Positions 10,687 through 22,259 of a stretch of 64,000 nt of DNA are shown piece after piece (within the stretch, counting starts at the first letter, position 1; the number at the start of each line of letters is the position of its first letter). Location of the stretch: contig JAMXIF010000043.1 in the NCBI GenBank assembly GCA_028583685.1, positions 9,055,534 to 9,119,533 on the forward strand. The letters are read 5' to 3'. Made by a program: the position numbers and the translations under genes. The notes beneath the pieces are model-generated. The model saw only the letters and a program-made list of their open reading frames with translations, was not told the origin of the DNA and did not search any database. The stretch comes from Petaurus breviceps papuanus (taxonomy: Eukaryota; Chordata; Mammalia; Diprotodontia; Petauridae).

Positions 10687-12941
10687 TGAAAACCCATAAA
10701 ATATCTCCCCAGGGAAACTCTGGAAGAGCCGAGTCAGCAGAAAGACAGGGTAAAGCAATATGGATGCTCAGAAAGCTTGGGAGATTAGCAGGAAGTGTTC
10801 CTCTTGCTTTGGTGGAAGGAGAACCATAGAGGTCAGGAGGCATCCCAGCAAACCAGCAGCAAAACTCACCTCAGCAAATTAGCAGGAGATTCTGATTCCC
10901 GGGGTGGTGGGTCAGGCAAGCACCAACACCAACACCCCCCCCACACACACACACACACACACCCACACCAAGTACCTTGGCACAGGCAGGAACAGATAGA
11001 GTCCACCTTTGAAAACCACCATGTGAACCAGCAGGTGGGTGTACCTCAGTAGCCAAACTTCCCCAACGCTTCAGCAGAATTCCAAAAAGCACAACTCTAG
11101 ACAAGTAGGCATCCTTCAGCAGTCAAATCTTCCTGTGCCCTAGAGCAGCCCATGTGAGCAGACATTATCCTGTGTCCAGACCACATCCCAAACCTAAGAT
11201 CCTAAGTGTTGCTGACCCCAGTTCAGCACCAGGTAAGCTGCCAGATGCCTACAGCCTCCACCTGCCAGCACATAAGGACCCACCACACAAAGCCAGTGAC
11301 CAGATTCCTGGTCCTTGGAAAAAGAAGCTTGGATTAGTAACCCCTGTGCTCCAGCAGAAGAGCTCAACTGTAAAAGCCAGGAAATAGGCAAACATCATGA
11401 GAAAAAAAGCAGAAACAGACAATGATCATTGATTCTTTCTATGGGGACATGAAAGATCAAAGCATACTATCAAAAGAAGGCAACATTGTCAATATACCCA
11501 CATCTGAAACCTCAGAGGGGAATATGAACTGGTTTCACACCCAGAAAGCCATCTTGTAAGAGCTCAAGAAGAATTTTAAAAGTCAAATAAGAGAGTTAGA
11601 AGAAAAACTGGGGGAAGAAATGAGAGGTATGCAAGAGAGAGTCAATAGCTTTGAAAAGGAAGTACAAAAATTGATTACAGAAAACAAGTCATCAAAAAAT
11701 ACAATTACCCAAATGGGGAAAAATACACTGAAGAAAACAATTCCTTAAAAACAGAATTGGGGGAGAAAAAAAGTAAAATTGGTCAAATGGCACAAAAATT
11801 CAATGAAGAGAAAAACTCCTAGAAAAGCAAAATGGGATAAATGGAAAGGGAGGTACAAAAGCGAATTGAAGAAATCACTTCTTTAAAAATTAGAACTGGG
11901 CAAGTGGAGGCTAATGACTCTTTGAGGAATCAAGAATCAGTCAAAAAAAATCAAAAGCATGAAAAAAATACAAGAAAATGTAAAATACTTCAGTGGAAAA
12001 ACAACTGACCTGGAAAACAGACCCAGGAGAGGTAATTTAAGAATTATGGGTCTACCTGAGAACCATGAGAAAAATAGCCTGGACATTATCTTTCAAGAAA
12101 TCATCGAGGAAAATTGCCCTGAAGTCCTAGAACCAGAGGGTAAAACATTCATCAAAAGAATCCATCAATCACCTCCTGAAAGAAGATTCCAAATTGAAAA
12201 CGCTAAGGAATATTGTAGCCAAATTCCAGAACTATCAATTCAAGGAGAAATTACTGCAAGCAGCCAGAAACAATTCAAATATCATGGGACCACAGTCAAG
12301 ATTATGCAAGACCTTACAGCTTCTATATTAAAAGATCTGGGGTCTCATATGATATTCTGTAAGGAGTTTGTAATTGAATTCTGTAAAGGAACTTGAATTA
12401 CAACCAAGTGAAATTGAGCATAATTTTTCAGGGTAGGAGATGGGTATTCAATGATATAGGGAACTACTAAACTTTCCTGATTAAAAAGCCAGAAATGTTA
12501 TTCAATAAGAACTGGAAATTGAGAGGATGCCTGTCAATTGGAGAATGACTGAATAAATTGTGGTATGAATGTAATGGAATGCTATTGTGCTATAAGAAAT
12601 GATGAGAAGGCAGACTTCAGAAAAACCTTGAAAAATTTATACAAACTGATGCTGAGTAAAGTGAGCAGAACTAGGAGAACATTTTATACAGCAACAGCAC
12701 CATTGTGTGGTGATTAACTTTGATAGACTTAGATCTTCTCAGCAATGCAAGGATCTAAGACAATTCCAAAAGACTCATAATGGAAAAATGCTATCCACAT
12801 CCAGTGAAAGAACTACAGAGTCTGAATGCAGATCAAAGTATACTATTTTCTACTTTTTGTCTTGTTTTGTTTCTTCTTTTGCATGATTCTTCCCATAGGC
12901 CAAAATTTTTCTTTACCACATGAATAATATGAAAAGAAAAA
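10687..12941 (+). mobile_element. L1 copy D nested in copy C, internally deleted
   Basis: A 5'UTR (about 10690-11397, more GC-rich, with a CA run at 10937-10965) leads to the likely ORF1 start at 11398 (MRKKAETDNDH). The coiled coil follows, then an open stretch 11959-12396 with the RNA-binding domain signature RRGNLRIMGLPEN, then the C-terminal domain HGTTVKIMQDLTAS. Near 12505 the ORF1 C-terminus joins directly to the ORF2 tail ('aactggaaattgagaggatg'), followed by the 3'UTR to about 12935. ORF2 is missing almost entirely. Flanking similarity at 10662-10686 and 12942-12966 suggests a diverged long target-site duplication. Confidence 0.75.
10931..10965 (+). repeat. (CA)n microsatellite in L1 5'UTR
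   Basis: A poly-C run followed by about a dozen CA units, inside the 5'UTR of L1 copy D. Confidence 0.9.
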
Positions 12942-14925
12942 AGAAAAACAACTGACCTGGAAAATAGATCCATGAGAGATAATTTAAAACTTATTGGACT
13001 TCCTAACAGTCATGATCCAAAAAAAAAAGAAAAAGAGCTTATACATTTTCAAGAAATTATCAGAGAAAACTGCCCTGATATCCTGGAACCAGAGACTAAT
13101 ATAGAAATTGAAAGTATCTGCTGAATACCTCCTGAAAGAAATCCCAAAATGAAAATGCCAATGAATATTACAGCCAAATTCCAGAACTCCTAGGATAAGG
13201 AGAAAATATTGCAAACAGCCAGAAAGAAACAATTCAAGTATCATAGAGCCATACTCATGATAATGGAAAATTTAGAAGCTTCTACATTAAAGAAGGAGAG
13301 GGCTTGGAATATGATATTCTAGAGGGCAAGTGTGCTAGGATTACAACCCACCCAGCAAAACAGAGTATGATGCTTCAGGGGAGAAAATGGATATTCATTG
13401 AAAAAGGGGACTTTTAAGCATTCCTGAAGAAAAGTTCAGAGTTGAATGGAAAATTTGACTTCCAAATGCAAGACTCAAGGAAGCACAAAAAGATAAATAG
13501 GAAAGGGAAATCATAAGAGACTTAATAAGATTAAACTACTTATGCTGCTACATGGTAAGATGCTACTTGTAACTCATAAGAACCTTTTTACATTATTAGG
13601 GCAGTTTGAAGGAGTAAATTTGGACATAGGGTACAGGTGTGAGTTGAATATGATGGAATGATATTTTCAAAATAGAATTAAGGGGTAAGAAAGAGGAATG
13701 TACTAGAAGAAAGGCAAAGAGAGGAGTAAAATTTGGCAAATTATCTCATATAAAAGAGGACAGAAAGAGCTATTACACTGGAGGGGAAAATGGGGAACAT
13801 GACAGGGAACATGTGAACCTTACTCCCATCAGAATTTTCTCAAAGAGGAAATAACATACACACACAATCAGGTACAGAAATCTATCTTACCCTGTAGGAA
13901 AGTAGGAAGGAATAAGTGACACAGATGGGGAGTACTCAAAGAAAGGAAGGTGGATTGAGAAAGGCAATTGTCAGAAGCAAAAGACCTTTGAGGAGGACGA
14001 GGGTGAAAGGAGAGAGAGAATAGACTAAATGGGGGGAGGGGTGAAGATGAATGGAAACACAGCAGTCATAACTGTGAAAAAATTTTGAAGCAAGTTTCTC
14101 TTATAAATGTTTCATTTCTTAAGTATATGGAGAAAGAAGACAAGTTCATAAAAATAAGAGGCATTCCCCAATTGAATAAATTATCAACAAATATGAACAA
14201 TTTTCAAATCAAGTAATCAAAGCCATCTATAGCCTTGTGAAAAAAATACTCTAACACTGTTGATTGGAGAAATTCAGCTTAAAATATAACTGAGGTTCTA
14301 CCTCACACATATTATTTTGGCTAATAGGACAGAAAAGGATAATGATAAATCTTAGAGATTATTAGCAAAAATTGAGGTAGGACTAATTGAAACATTATGC
14401 AGAACAATTTAGAACTATGACTAAATATTTATAGCAGCTCTTTTCTGGTGGCAAAGAATTGAAAATTGAAAGGAGGTCCATCAATTGGGGAATAGCTAGA
14501 CAATTAATTAGTGGTATAGACTTGTGATGGAAAACTATTATGATATAAGAAATTATTGGCTAGATGCTCTCAGAAGAACCTGGAGGGACTTATCTGAATT
14601 TATGCGAAGTGAAATGTGTAGAACCAGGAGAACACTGTATACAATAATAGCAAGATTGTAAGTCAATAATATGAAACCTGAATTACTTAGCTATTTTAAG
14701 CAATACAATGATCCAAGACAACTCTGAAGGACATATCATGAAAAATTCTATCTGTCCCCAGAGAAAGAACTAATAGAATCTGAATATAGAATGAAGCATC
14801 CCTTTTTAAAAAATGTTCTTCATTTTTCTTGGGGGTTTTTTTATCTATGTTTTCTTTTATAACATGACTAACATGGAAATATGTATTTCATGATTACATC
14901 TGTATAACCTAAAAAAATCAGAACT
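12942..14925 (+). mobile_element. L1 copy C, second part: ORF1 end to 3'UTR
   Basis: Resumes copy C with the ORF1 RNA-binding region ('aatttaaaacttattggac', the LRIxGLPE segment) and then the C-terminal domain ('ttcctgaagaaaagttcag'). The inter-ORF spacer is at about 13500-14060. The ORF2 start survives only as 'gcagtcataactgtga'. At about 14078 it joins to the ORF2 C-terminal third ('gaagcaagtttctcttat'), which continues through 'ggcaaagaattgaaaatt' to the 3'UTR near 14920. Like copy B, it lacks endonuclease and RT. Confidence 0.75.
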
Positions 14926-15339
14926 GAGTTCAAATGTCCATTGATCAACTTTGGAAATATATCAGTTTCCATTAAAAACAAACAAAAAAAATTGTTGTGG
15001 TTGCATAGTGCAATTCAGTGCAATTAACATGGAAGGAAACTGATTCAATGAAAAGGTATTCAGTTGTTGTTCCTGTCAAAGATAGTGCCAAAACCCTAAT
15101 GTCCTAACCTTTCTTTTCACAATTCTAATTATCCATCAACAATGAAATACAGCAAAAGTTTTGCATTGAGATGCATTTCAAAATATAGGAACAGCTCATT
15201 TATCAGAATGCTGCCACACTGAATTCTGAGTTTCAATTTAAGTAAATTATGTTTACTTTAGCAGCATTTGATTAGATCTATCTAAAATACCCTTTATGCT
15301 TTCATTTAAAAAAAATACTTGGGGAGGCAGTTTAGGGGG
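14926..15339. other. Unassigned sequence
   Basis: AT-rich sequence between L1 pieces. I see no gene and no repeat that I recognise. Confidence 0.4.
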
Positions 15340-15600
15340 AAAAAAGAAAAATCAATATGAACTGATGTAAAGAGAAGTGAGAACAGGGAGATTATTATGC
15401 ACAGTAACAGTAATGTTGAAATGATGATCAAGTATGAAAGACTTTACTATACTGGTAAATGAAATGATAAAAGAAAATTTCAAAGGACTCAGGAATGTAA
15501 AAAAAAAAATAACACCTACCTCCAGAGAGAAGACTGATGAACTCTCGGTACAAATTGAAGTATCATTTTCTCACTGTATATTTTGCCTTTTAAAAAAATA
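15340..15600 (+). mobile_element. L1 3' end fragment
   Basis: Contains 'gaactgatgtaaagagaagt', 'cacagtaacagtaatgttg' and 'ctccagagagaagactgatg', the usual closing segments of marsupial L1 ORF2 and 3'UTR in the right order. Severely 5'-truncated. The open frame over it at 15434-15691 is chance. Confidence 0.65.
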
Positions 15601-15604
15601 TAGT

Positions 15605-15750
15605 GAGGGGCAGCCAGGTAGCACAGCGAGTAAGAGCACTGGCTCCAGTGTTGGGATGACCAGGGGATCGAATCCGGGCTCAGACACTTAGCACCTACAC
15701 AGAAACACCTGGCCGTGTAACCTTGAGCAAGTTGCTTAACCCCAATTGCT

Positions 15751-15756
<6 letters not shown>
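15605..15756 (+). mobile_element. tRNA-derived SINE, variant subfamily
   Basis: The head 'gaggggcagccaggtagcac' and tail 'gttgcttaaccccaattgc' are typical. The middle is unusual: 'ggatgaccaggggatcgaat' replaces the usual 'ggaggacctgagttcaaat', and 'cacttagcacctacacag' replaces the short 'cacttaa' link. The same variant features occur in the copy at 3598-3729. It ends in a GA-rich tail that has expanded into a long AG tract. Confidence 0.88.
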
Positions 15757-15802
<46 letters not shown>

Positions 15803-15812
15803 NNNNNNNNNN

Positions 15813-15887
<75 letters not shown>
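15756..15887 (+). repeat. (AG)n microsatellite with assembly gap
   Basis: A pure AG dinucleotide array directly at the SINE 3' end. Ten Ns lie at 15803-15812. It probably grew from the SINE tail. The serine/leucine and arginine/glutamate open frames over it are repeat translations. Confidence 0.97.
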
Positions 15888-15891
<4 letters not shown>

Positions 15892-16174
15892 AAATATATT
15901 TTGTTTGATTCATGTGTGTAATTAGTATTTTGCTTCCTTCTCTGTGGGTGGAGGAGGGATAGAAATTGGGGGTTAGAAATATCCATATTTCTGTGGGTGG
16001 AGGAGTAATAGAAATACACATATACATACACACACATATATACACACATATATAAGGCATTTCTCATAATTATAATATGGGTATCCATTTATCACCACAG
16101 TGACTTAATTTCTAGAGCTAGAAATTCTACAAGAAAAAAATCATGAAAAAATACATAGGAAAATAAAAATGTTT
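15888..16174. other. Unassigned sequence with short CA/TA tract
   Basis: Contains a short direct repeat of 'tctgtgggtggaggag' (near 15940 and 15990) and an alternating CA/TA tract at about 16015-16055. No gene is seen. Confidence 0.5.
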
Positions 16175-16179
16175 CTTTA

Positions 16180-16405
16180 AGTTTTACAAAACACATTACA
16201 CATATTATCTGATTCGCTTCACAAAACAACCCTTTGATATAGGTGCTATTATTGTCCTTGTTTTATACAGGAAGAAATTGAGATCAAGAAAGGATGTCTT
16301 ATTGATGGTCAGATACAAAGTAAGTCTGTAAGGGAGGACTTGAACTCAAGTCATTTCATTTGGTGGCTTCAAATCCCTATCCATTCAGCATCACCTCTTA
16401 GAATC
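16180..16405 (-). mobile_element. MIR/THER core-SINE
   Basis: The plus strand shows the reverse complement of a MIR-type SINE: 'acacattacacatattatct', 'aggtgctattattgtcc', 'ggaagaaattgagatcaag', then 'ggaggacttgaactcaagtc'. The order and the nearly full length support a MIR/THER1 copy on the minus strand. Confidence 0.8.
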
Positions 16406-16439
16406 TGGGATCTTTATGTAGAATTGAAAAATATTAAAG

Positions 16440-17164
16440 TTCTTTCTAATATGATCAGAGATAAAATAAAGGTTTTCTTTGTCACTATTATTATCCAGTA
16501 TTAGTTTAAAAATTTCTAGCTTTAGTAATAGGAAAGGAAAAATAATGAGAATAAATATAGGCAGAAAACAAAGAAATCTGACAAAAATAAATTTTAAACA
16601 ATAACTTCAAGTAAATATCAGGATAGCAAATGCAAAGCTTTAAGTAAAATAATACTAAAAAATCTCAACAGAAAAATTAAAACATATCTTACAGAATGCA
16701 TAAATTTCTGAGAGTCCTCTTGCTAATGTATACACAAGCTCATATAAAATTCTTCAGAAATAAAGGAGAAAAAGAGAAATACTAATTTCTTAAGGCTAAC
16801 TTCTGCAAATATAATTAAAATATAATGTGGAAATTATTTTATAGAATTTGTATCATAACAATCAAATGACCAAAGAATTATTTTGTTAAACAATGCAAAT
16901 TTTTAAAATTATCTGGAAAAACAAAAGGTCAAGAATCTCAAGAGAGATAATGGGGAAAAAAAAGTTAGAAATGAAGAAAGTTTAATAATGCCAGTTCTCA
17001 AATTTATGTGAGGTGGTTTTCACTGAAACAATTAATATTGACTAATTTTTTAAAGATGAAACAATGGAATAAATTAGTTAAGCAAATCCCTCCAAGTAAG
17101 CATAGGGATATTTTGTTTCATAAAGCCCAGAATTTCAACTGAGGTAAGTAATCCCTATTTGACT

Positions 17165-17197
<33 letters not shown>

Positions 17198-18260
17198 CAA
17201 CAACAACAACAACAACAACAACAGCAAAATCAAGCAGAAATTAGGTTTAGACATGTAGCTTGTTCCATATGCCATAATAAGCTAGAAATAGATGCATTAA
17301 CTAAAATATGAGGCTATCTTAAACAAAATAGAAGAGAAATGATAGAGATTTCTTCATATTATGGAATGCAGTTAATAGCTACCTCAAAAAAGGATAGAGG
17401 CTACTGTACAAGATAAAGTGAACAATTTTCATTGCATAAAATTAAAGGTTTTTTTTTCAAGTAAAATAAATTACATATTCATGAAAAGGAAAACAACTCA
17501 TTGGGAAAGGCATCTAATATCTAAGATAAGTAAATAACATATATATCTGAGAAGGGACATTCTCCAATAGGTAAATGGTCCAAGTCTATTAAAAATTAGC
17601 TCTCAAATAAATAAACACAAACTATTAAAAACATATAAAATGCTCAAAATCATTAACCAAACAATGCTAATTAAACAAAAAAAAACATTCTTTGCTTTCC
17701 CTTCTCCATAACTATATTACACCTATTTACCTTCTCAATACCTTCTTATACCTACCTATAGAATTTTCCAAGATGATCACAAGGAAAATAAAAATTATTG
17801 CAGAGGTTTATATACTGTTTTTGGCTATGTGATTTGCTTAAATCATTTGTGGGAAAAACATGTTACAACTCTGCTTCTGAAGACATCAAACTGTACGTCT
17901 TCTCTGTTCCAGTGTTACTATTGGATATCAGACAGAGAAAAAAGAACCAGATATGTAAGAATATTTATCACCACTTTGTAGTAGCAAGAACTAGAAATGA
18001 AGGGTGTGTCAATCAGCTGGCACCTGACTGAACTATTGTGGTGTTTTAATATAATAGAAGACTATTTTACCATAATAAAATGATGAATATGGTTAATATA
18101 ATTATGAGAAGACTCATAGAAAGTTATGAAGATTGAAAAGAGCAGGACAATAAAGCCAATTTATGTGATTACAACAAAAATCAGAATAAAAACAACTTTG
18201 TAAAAACCTAGAACTCTGAAGAAAATAATTGTAAAGCTACACATGAGCAGCTTTCCAGAA
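16440..18260 (+). mobile_element. Old L1 ORF2 fragment
   Basis: Scattered but ordered L1 ORF2 remnants: an RT-region piece near 16440-16700, 'gtaaatggtccaagtctatt' near 17570, 'gctcaaaatcattaacc' near 17645, then a tail piece ('gtagcaagaactagaaatg') near 17980 and 3'UTR-like sequence to about 18260. Much more diverged than the copies in the first 15 kb. The open frame 17798-18031 spans the ORF2 tail and is not a gene. Confidence 0.55.
17167..17224 (+). repeat. (AC)n(AAC)n compound microsatellite
   Basis: About 14 AC units run directly into about 8 AAC/ACA units, inside the old L1. Confidence 0.95.
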
Positions 18261-20100
18261 GAATGCTACTGTAAACTGCTTTTAAGGTTCTGATTACACA
18301 GTAAGTGAACACTCTATTTATTCAATAACAAATCAGAGCAAAACATTCACAGAGAATCAAGGTACAGAATTCACAATGACTTATCACTAAAATGGCCACA
18401 TCATTTTCACCAAAGTGGTCACAATAGTTTTCAACAAAGTACAATCATTTAGTAACTCAAGCATTCAATCATCCTTAAGGAGACTTTCCTCCTTAAGGGC
18501 CACAAAATACAATACTCAAAGTTCTCCACTCATGGGGCCCACCAAGTTACAAATCAGTCAGTGTTAATTCAATAGCTGAAACAAGGTGTGAACCACTTCT
18601 GTGCTTGCCATTGCAATAATGAACAATAGTGACTTTAAAAGTCAATGAATCAAATGTACCTCCTATCTTTTGACCCCGAGATAATTGAACTGAGATGCAG
18701 AATGAGAGATGCATTTACAGTCATGGCCAGTGTGTTAATTTGTCTTGATAATCTATACATATTTATTGCAGGGGATAGTGAGGGGAAGGGAATGATAGCT
18801 TAGAGAATAATGTTAGATGGTAAGTTAAAGAAGAAAGCAAAACGTAAAGAGTGGACCAAAGAGAAAATTTTCTTTTTATTTTATATTAAAATTTTGTTTT
18901 ATACACACACATATGCTATAAAATTAATATTTATTTTGTAAGTTCTACTAATAATTATCTACATATATATGTATTAACAGGCATATGTGCATAGTCACAA
19001 TACATATATAAAATTTTATGCCCTTTTTTCATAATACTTTGCCTGGACCTCTCCTTTGAACTTATCAAACTGTGTTTGATCTTTTGCCCATTGTATTGCA
19101 GGCTATTTGAGGGCAACACTAATATTGCATTTAATTTTTATCTGCAGTAGTTAGGACGATCAGGTAAGTTTAAATGAAGTAAATGTATCAGATAAGTCCC
19201 TATATGAGTTTTTTTTTTAATTTTGACCTTCTTTACTTATCCCTTTTATTTAGATCATTTCAGGAAACTCAGTCACATCAGCAAAAGTTCTGTATGCATA
19301 GGTGATGAAGCTTAGACTTAGTCACTAGACAGTAAGCAGCAAAGTGTCTGTAGAACATTGTCCCTAGATTAGGAGGATGAGTCTCATGATCCTCTCTCTC
19401 TTTAAAATAATAATAAAAATAAAATGAAATTAAGTCTGTGGTGGCACAATGAAATATGTCATGATAGGCTGAAATTTATATTGAATGCTAAATGTTTTAT
19501 TTGCAAATTTGGAGGTTTTGTTTGGTCTCTGATGCATCCAAAGAAAAGCCCAGTTTACATGTGAGTTATTGCAAAAATGTTTAGACACAGTTATGTTTTA
19601 TGAAGTAGGCCTCTGAGCCCTTGTGTAGGGGTTAGAGCAAGGACAGACAGTTTTTCATGACGAAGGTATTAAGGTATCCATTATAACCTTCTGACCATCA
19701 AATTACTCACTGTTTGTCATACCATTCTAAATTTGCATGGTACCAGGGCCTTAAATGTCAGAATTCCCGTTATAACTTAGACTCTAGTGTCTTTAATTAA
19801 TGCTTCATGTTCATGTTATGGTTATTTAGAATTTGCTGAAATCCCCAGAGCCATAAATTTCTTTTACAGGTCTTTGCTGTATGAACTTTAACAAAACAGC
19901 TATAAAGGGGTAATAGGCAAGGACAGTATATCACACAAAAGCAGAGGTAAGAAGGGAGGAAGGAGGGAATATTTTGCAAACAGATTAAAAGGTTTTGTCT
20001 TTGTCAAGGGGTTTGGGAGAAGAACAAATTGGACATAAAAGCTCAGGCAAGAGCGTATCTTTTGTGCGTTGTAATGAGGTGTCGGTTGCCTGCCACACTG
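18261..20100. other. Unassigned sequence
   Basis: No gene is seen. It contains a 10-bp stem hairpin at 18473-18498. The piece at about 19080-19170 ('gcaggctatttgagggcaac') could be a diverged L2 tail, but the match is too weak to call. Short TA-rich tracts occur near 18960 and 19000. Confidence 0.4.
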
Positions 20101-20104
20101 TATT

Positions 20105-20520
20105 GGCTAAATTTAATTCAATTCAGTTCAGTGAAAATATATCAATTACCTACTATGTGCTCTGTAATCTTTTGTTTTTTTTGTAGGAAATAGAAAATAT
20201 AACAAGATTTCTGCCCTCTGGGAGCTTTTAGTCTAGTCAGGATACACTGGTAAACAAGAAATGATATTAGAACAACACTGGACAAAATGCATATTGTTAA
20301 GTATTGTCATGTGGCTACAAATTATAAGTTTGTATTGTCTCTCAACAAGGTGAGCCGATAAGTGTGCATCAGAGTTGTCAGTTGTGAAGGACAGCTTCAG
20401 GAAGAAGGGGATTTGAGATAGACCTTTAAGCAAAGAAAAGATATAGATAAGCTGGGAGACAGAGGGTAGGGAAATCTCTAGGTGGGAAACTGCAAAAGGA
20501 AAACTAAGAGGTAGGAGCAA
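20105..20520 (-). mobile_element. L2 LINE 3' fragment
   Basis: Reverse-complement L2 tail in order: 'attacctactatgtgctctg', 'tctgccctctgggagctttt', 'agtctagtcaggatacact', then 'acagcttcaggaagaagggg', 'gagatagacctttaagc' and 'gaaatctctaggtgggaaac'. This follows the L2 3' end over about 400 bp, so it is a longer copy than the one at 957. The open frame 20233-20520 (minus) is a relic of this element. Confidence 0.75.
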
Positions 20521-20639
20521 GCTTTATTCATTTAAGGGACAACAACCAAAAGAATCCTGATTTTATTGGAATAAAAAATACACGTTAGGGAGTAATGGAA
20601 GATAAAATTGGAAGAGGAAGAGGAAGTTCAATGGCTTTG

Positions 20640-20810
20640 GAAAGAATAATGAACTTGCAATCAGGATTTTAGTTGAAATCTCAGCTTTTCTACTTAATAT
20701 TTATGTTACTTTGGGCAAGTTCTCTGTGCCTTAGTTTATTCCTCAGTAAAAGGTGTAGAATTTGATGGCCTCTGAGTTCCCTTCTAACTCAAAATCTCTG
20801 AAGTTAAAGT
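20640..20810 (+). mobile_element. MIR/THER core-SINE
   Basis: 'ttgggcaagttctctgtgcc', 'tcctcagtaaaaggtgtag' and 'gatggcctctgagttccctt' are the MIR 3' half, preceded by a diverged 'agttgaaatctcagctttt' core. Confidence 0.75.
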
Positions 20811-21427
20811 AAGGTATAGCGGGTACTAATTACAGAGAGCATTGAATGAAAATATGCATCTTGAGCTTGATTTAAAAACTAACAAGAAACTAGCAAGAGC
20901 ATGATATAATGAATATGGAATTTTAAGAAGATCAATTTTCAAAGGAGCAGAGGCTTCTTCTATAGTAATGTTAGAGGAATGGGCAAAAATGGGGTCAGAG
21001 GGTACTAAAAATTCTACTATTTTTAGACAACCTATAAATATTAATTTAATTAGTAGTGCTCAAAATTTCAAATAACACCCTACTAGAGGAACTGAAATAT
21101 ACCCAGATTGAATATATGTGCACACATATGTATGTGTGCATATATACACATATATACAAATGTATAATCTCTATGTTATATATGGAACATGAAGATAAAT
21201 ATTCTTTACTTAAAACAAATTAAAATTCACACATTTTTCTTGGAGAAATTCACAAAGGAGTAGTCAGAGTTAGTTTCATCATATGCCCAATGGCAACTGG
21301 AAATATTTCATGAGACATAATCATTCTAGCATGCAGTATCCACAAAGGCCATAAACAAAAGAACTACTATGAAGATTATTATAATTTGTTTCAACATGGG
21401 TTACAGATAATTTAAAAAGTAGTAGAA
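20811..21427. other. Unassigned sequence with TATG/CACA tract
   Basis: The tract at about 21105-21180 alternates CA, TA and TG. The rest may include diverged L2 ('aagaagatcaattttcaaag'), but I cannot support a call. Confidence 0.4.
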
Positions 21428-21430
21428 GAG

Positions 21431-21540
21431 GGGCAGCTAGGTGGCACAGGGAATCCAGCCTCAGACACTTGACACAATTACTAGCCGTGTGACTTTGGGC
21501 AAGTCGCTTAACCCCAATTGCCCCCCAAAAGCAAAAAAAA
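21431..21540 (+). mobile_element. WSINE1-like SINE with internal deletion and TSD
   Basis: The head 'gggcagctaggtggcacagg' is joined directly to 'aatccagcctcagacacttg', so about 50 bp of the usual body is absent. The tail 'cgcttaaccccaattgcc' plus A run is normal. The flanks aagtagtagaaga (from 21417) and aagtatagtagaaga (21541-21555) form a target-site duplication with one 2-nt difference. Confidence 0.9.
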
Positions 21541-22255
21541 AAGTATAGTAGAAGAAATATATTAATAAGACCAAACCAAGTCAAGAGTCTTTGCTTTCCA
21601 GATGTGGCCAAAGGGACAAGAAACTGCCTTAAACAGAAAATACTTTGATATCCTTCCCAAGCAAAGAGATGTGACAACTAAGTAAGTGCCAATTTAGAGA
21701 ATGTTTATTCACAAAACAGCAGAACGTGGAAGATTAGAAATACTGCAATAGTCTGCAAAAAAAGTTTAATTTAAGAATTATCTCAAAACTTTTGACCATC
21801 AATGATAGTAGGGCTACCACATTCAGAATATAATGCTACAGTCCCAGATGTGGTATAAGAGGAAGTGGAAACGGCATTAAAAATATGGGTAAAGCTGTTT
21901 TCTTTATTAAAAGAGAAGATTTGGAGAAGTAATTATCATGAAGTCACAGTGTTGTGAAGAACAACACATAAACATTTTAAAAATAAAAATGAATAAAGAA
22001 AATTCATGGCAAGCAGCAGAAGGGCCAGAATTTTTTTTTAAAAAGGTTGAATGGTTTAGTTGGTGGAAGGAGTAGAGGGTGGAAGAGGTTTTAGTCTGCA
22101 AAATATAGGTCTAGAAGATTAACTTTTATTCTCTAAAAAAGTCCAGAAATTATATTTTTGTAAAGAATCTATGATCATTTAGAAATTTACTGGCAGCATT
22201 GTTTCATCAATATTAGGTCATGACAAAGTACTTTCAATTCCTTATTGCTCCTCCT
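21541..22255. other. Unassigned sequence
   Basis: No gene is seen. Parts near 22140-22250 may be upstream CR1/L3 sequence, given the element that follows. Confidence 0.35.
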
Positions 22256-22259
22256 TTAA

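Noticed and set aside
11959-12396. 145-codon frame with RNA-binding features
   Set aside because: It is L1 ORF1 relic, reported as part of L1 copy D, not a host gene.
15516-16088. 190-codon minus frame, the longest in the window
   Set aside because: It crosses the AG array, an N gap, a SINE and an L1 tail, so it is not a gene.
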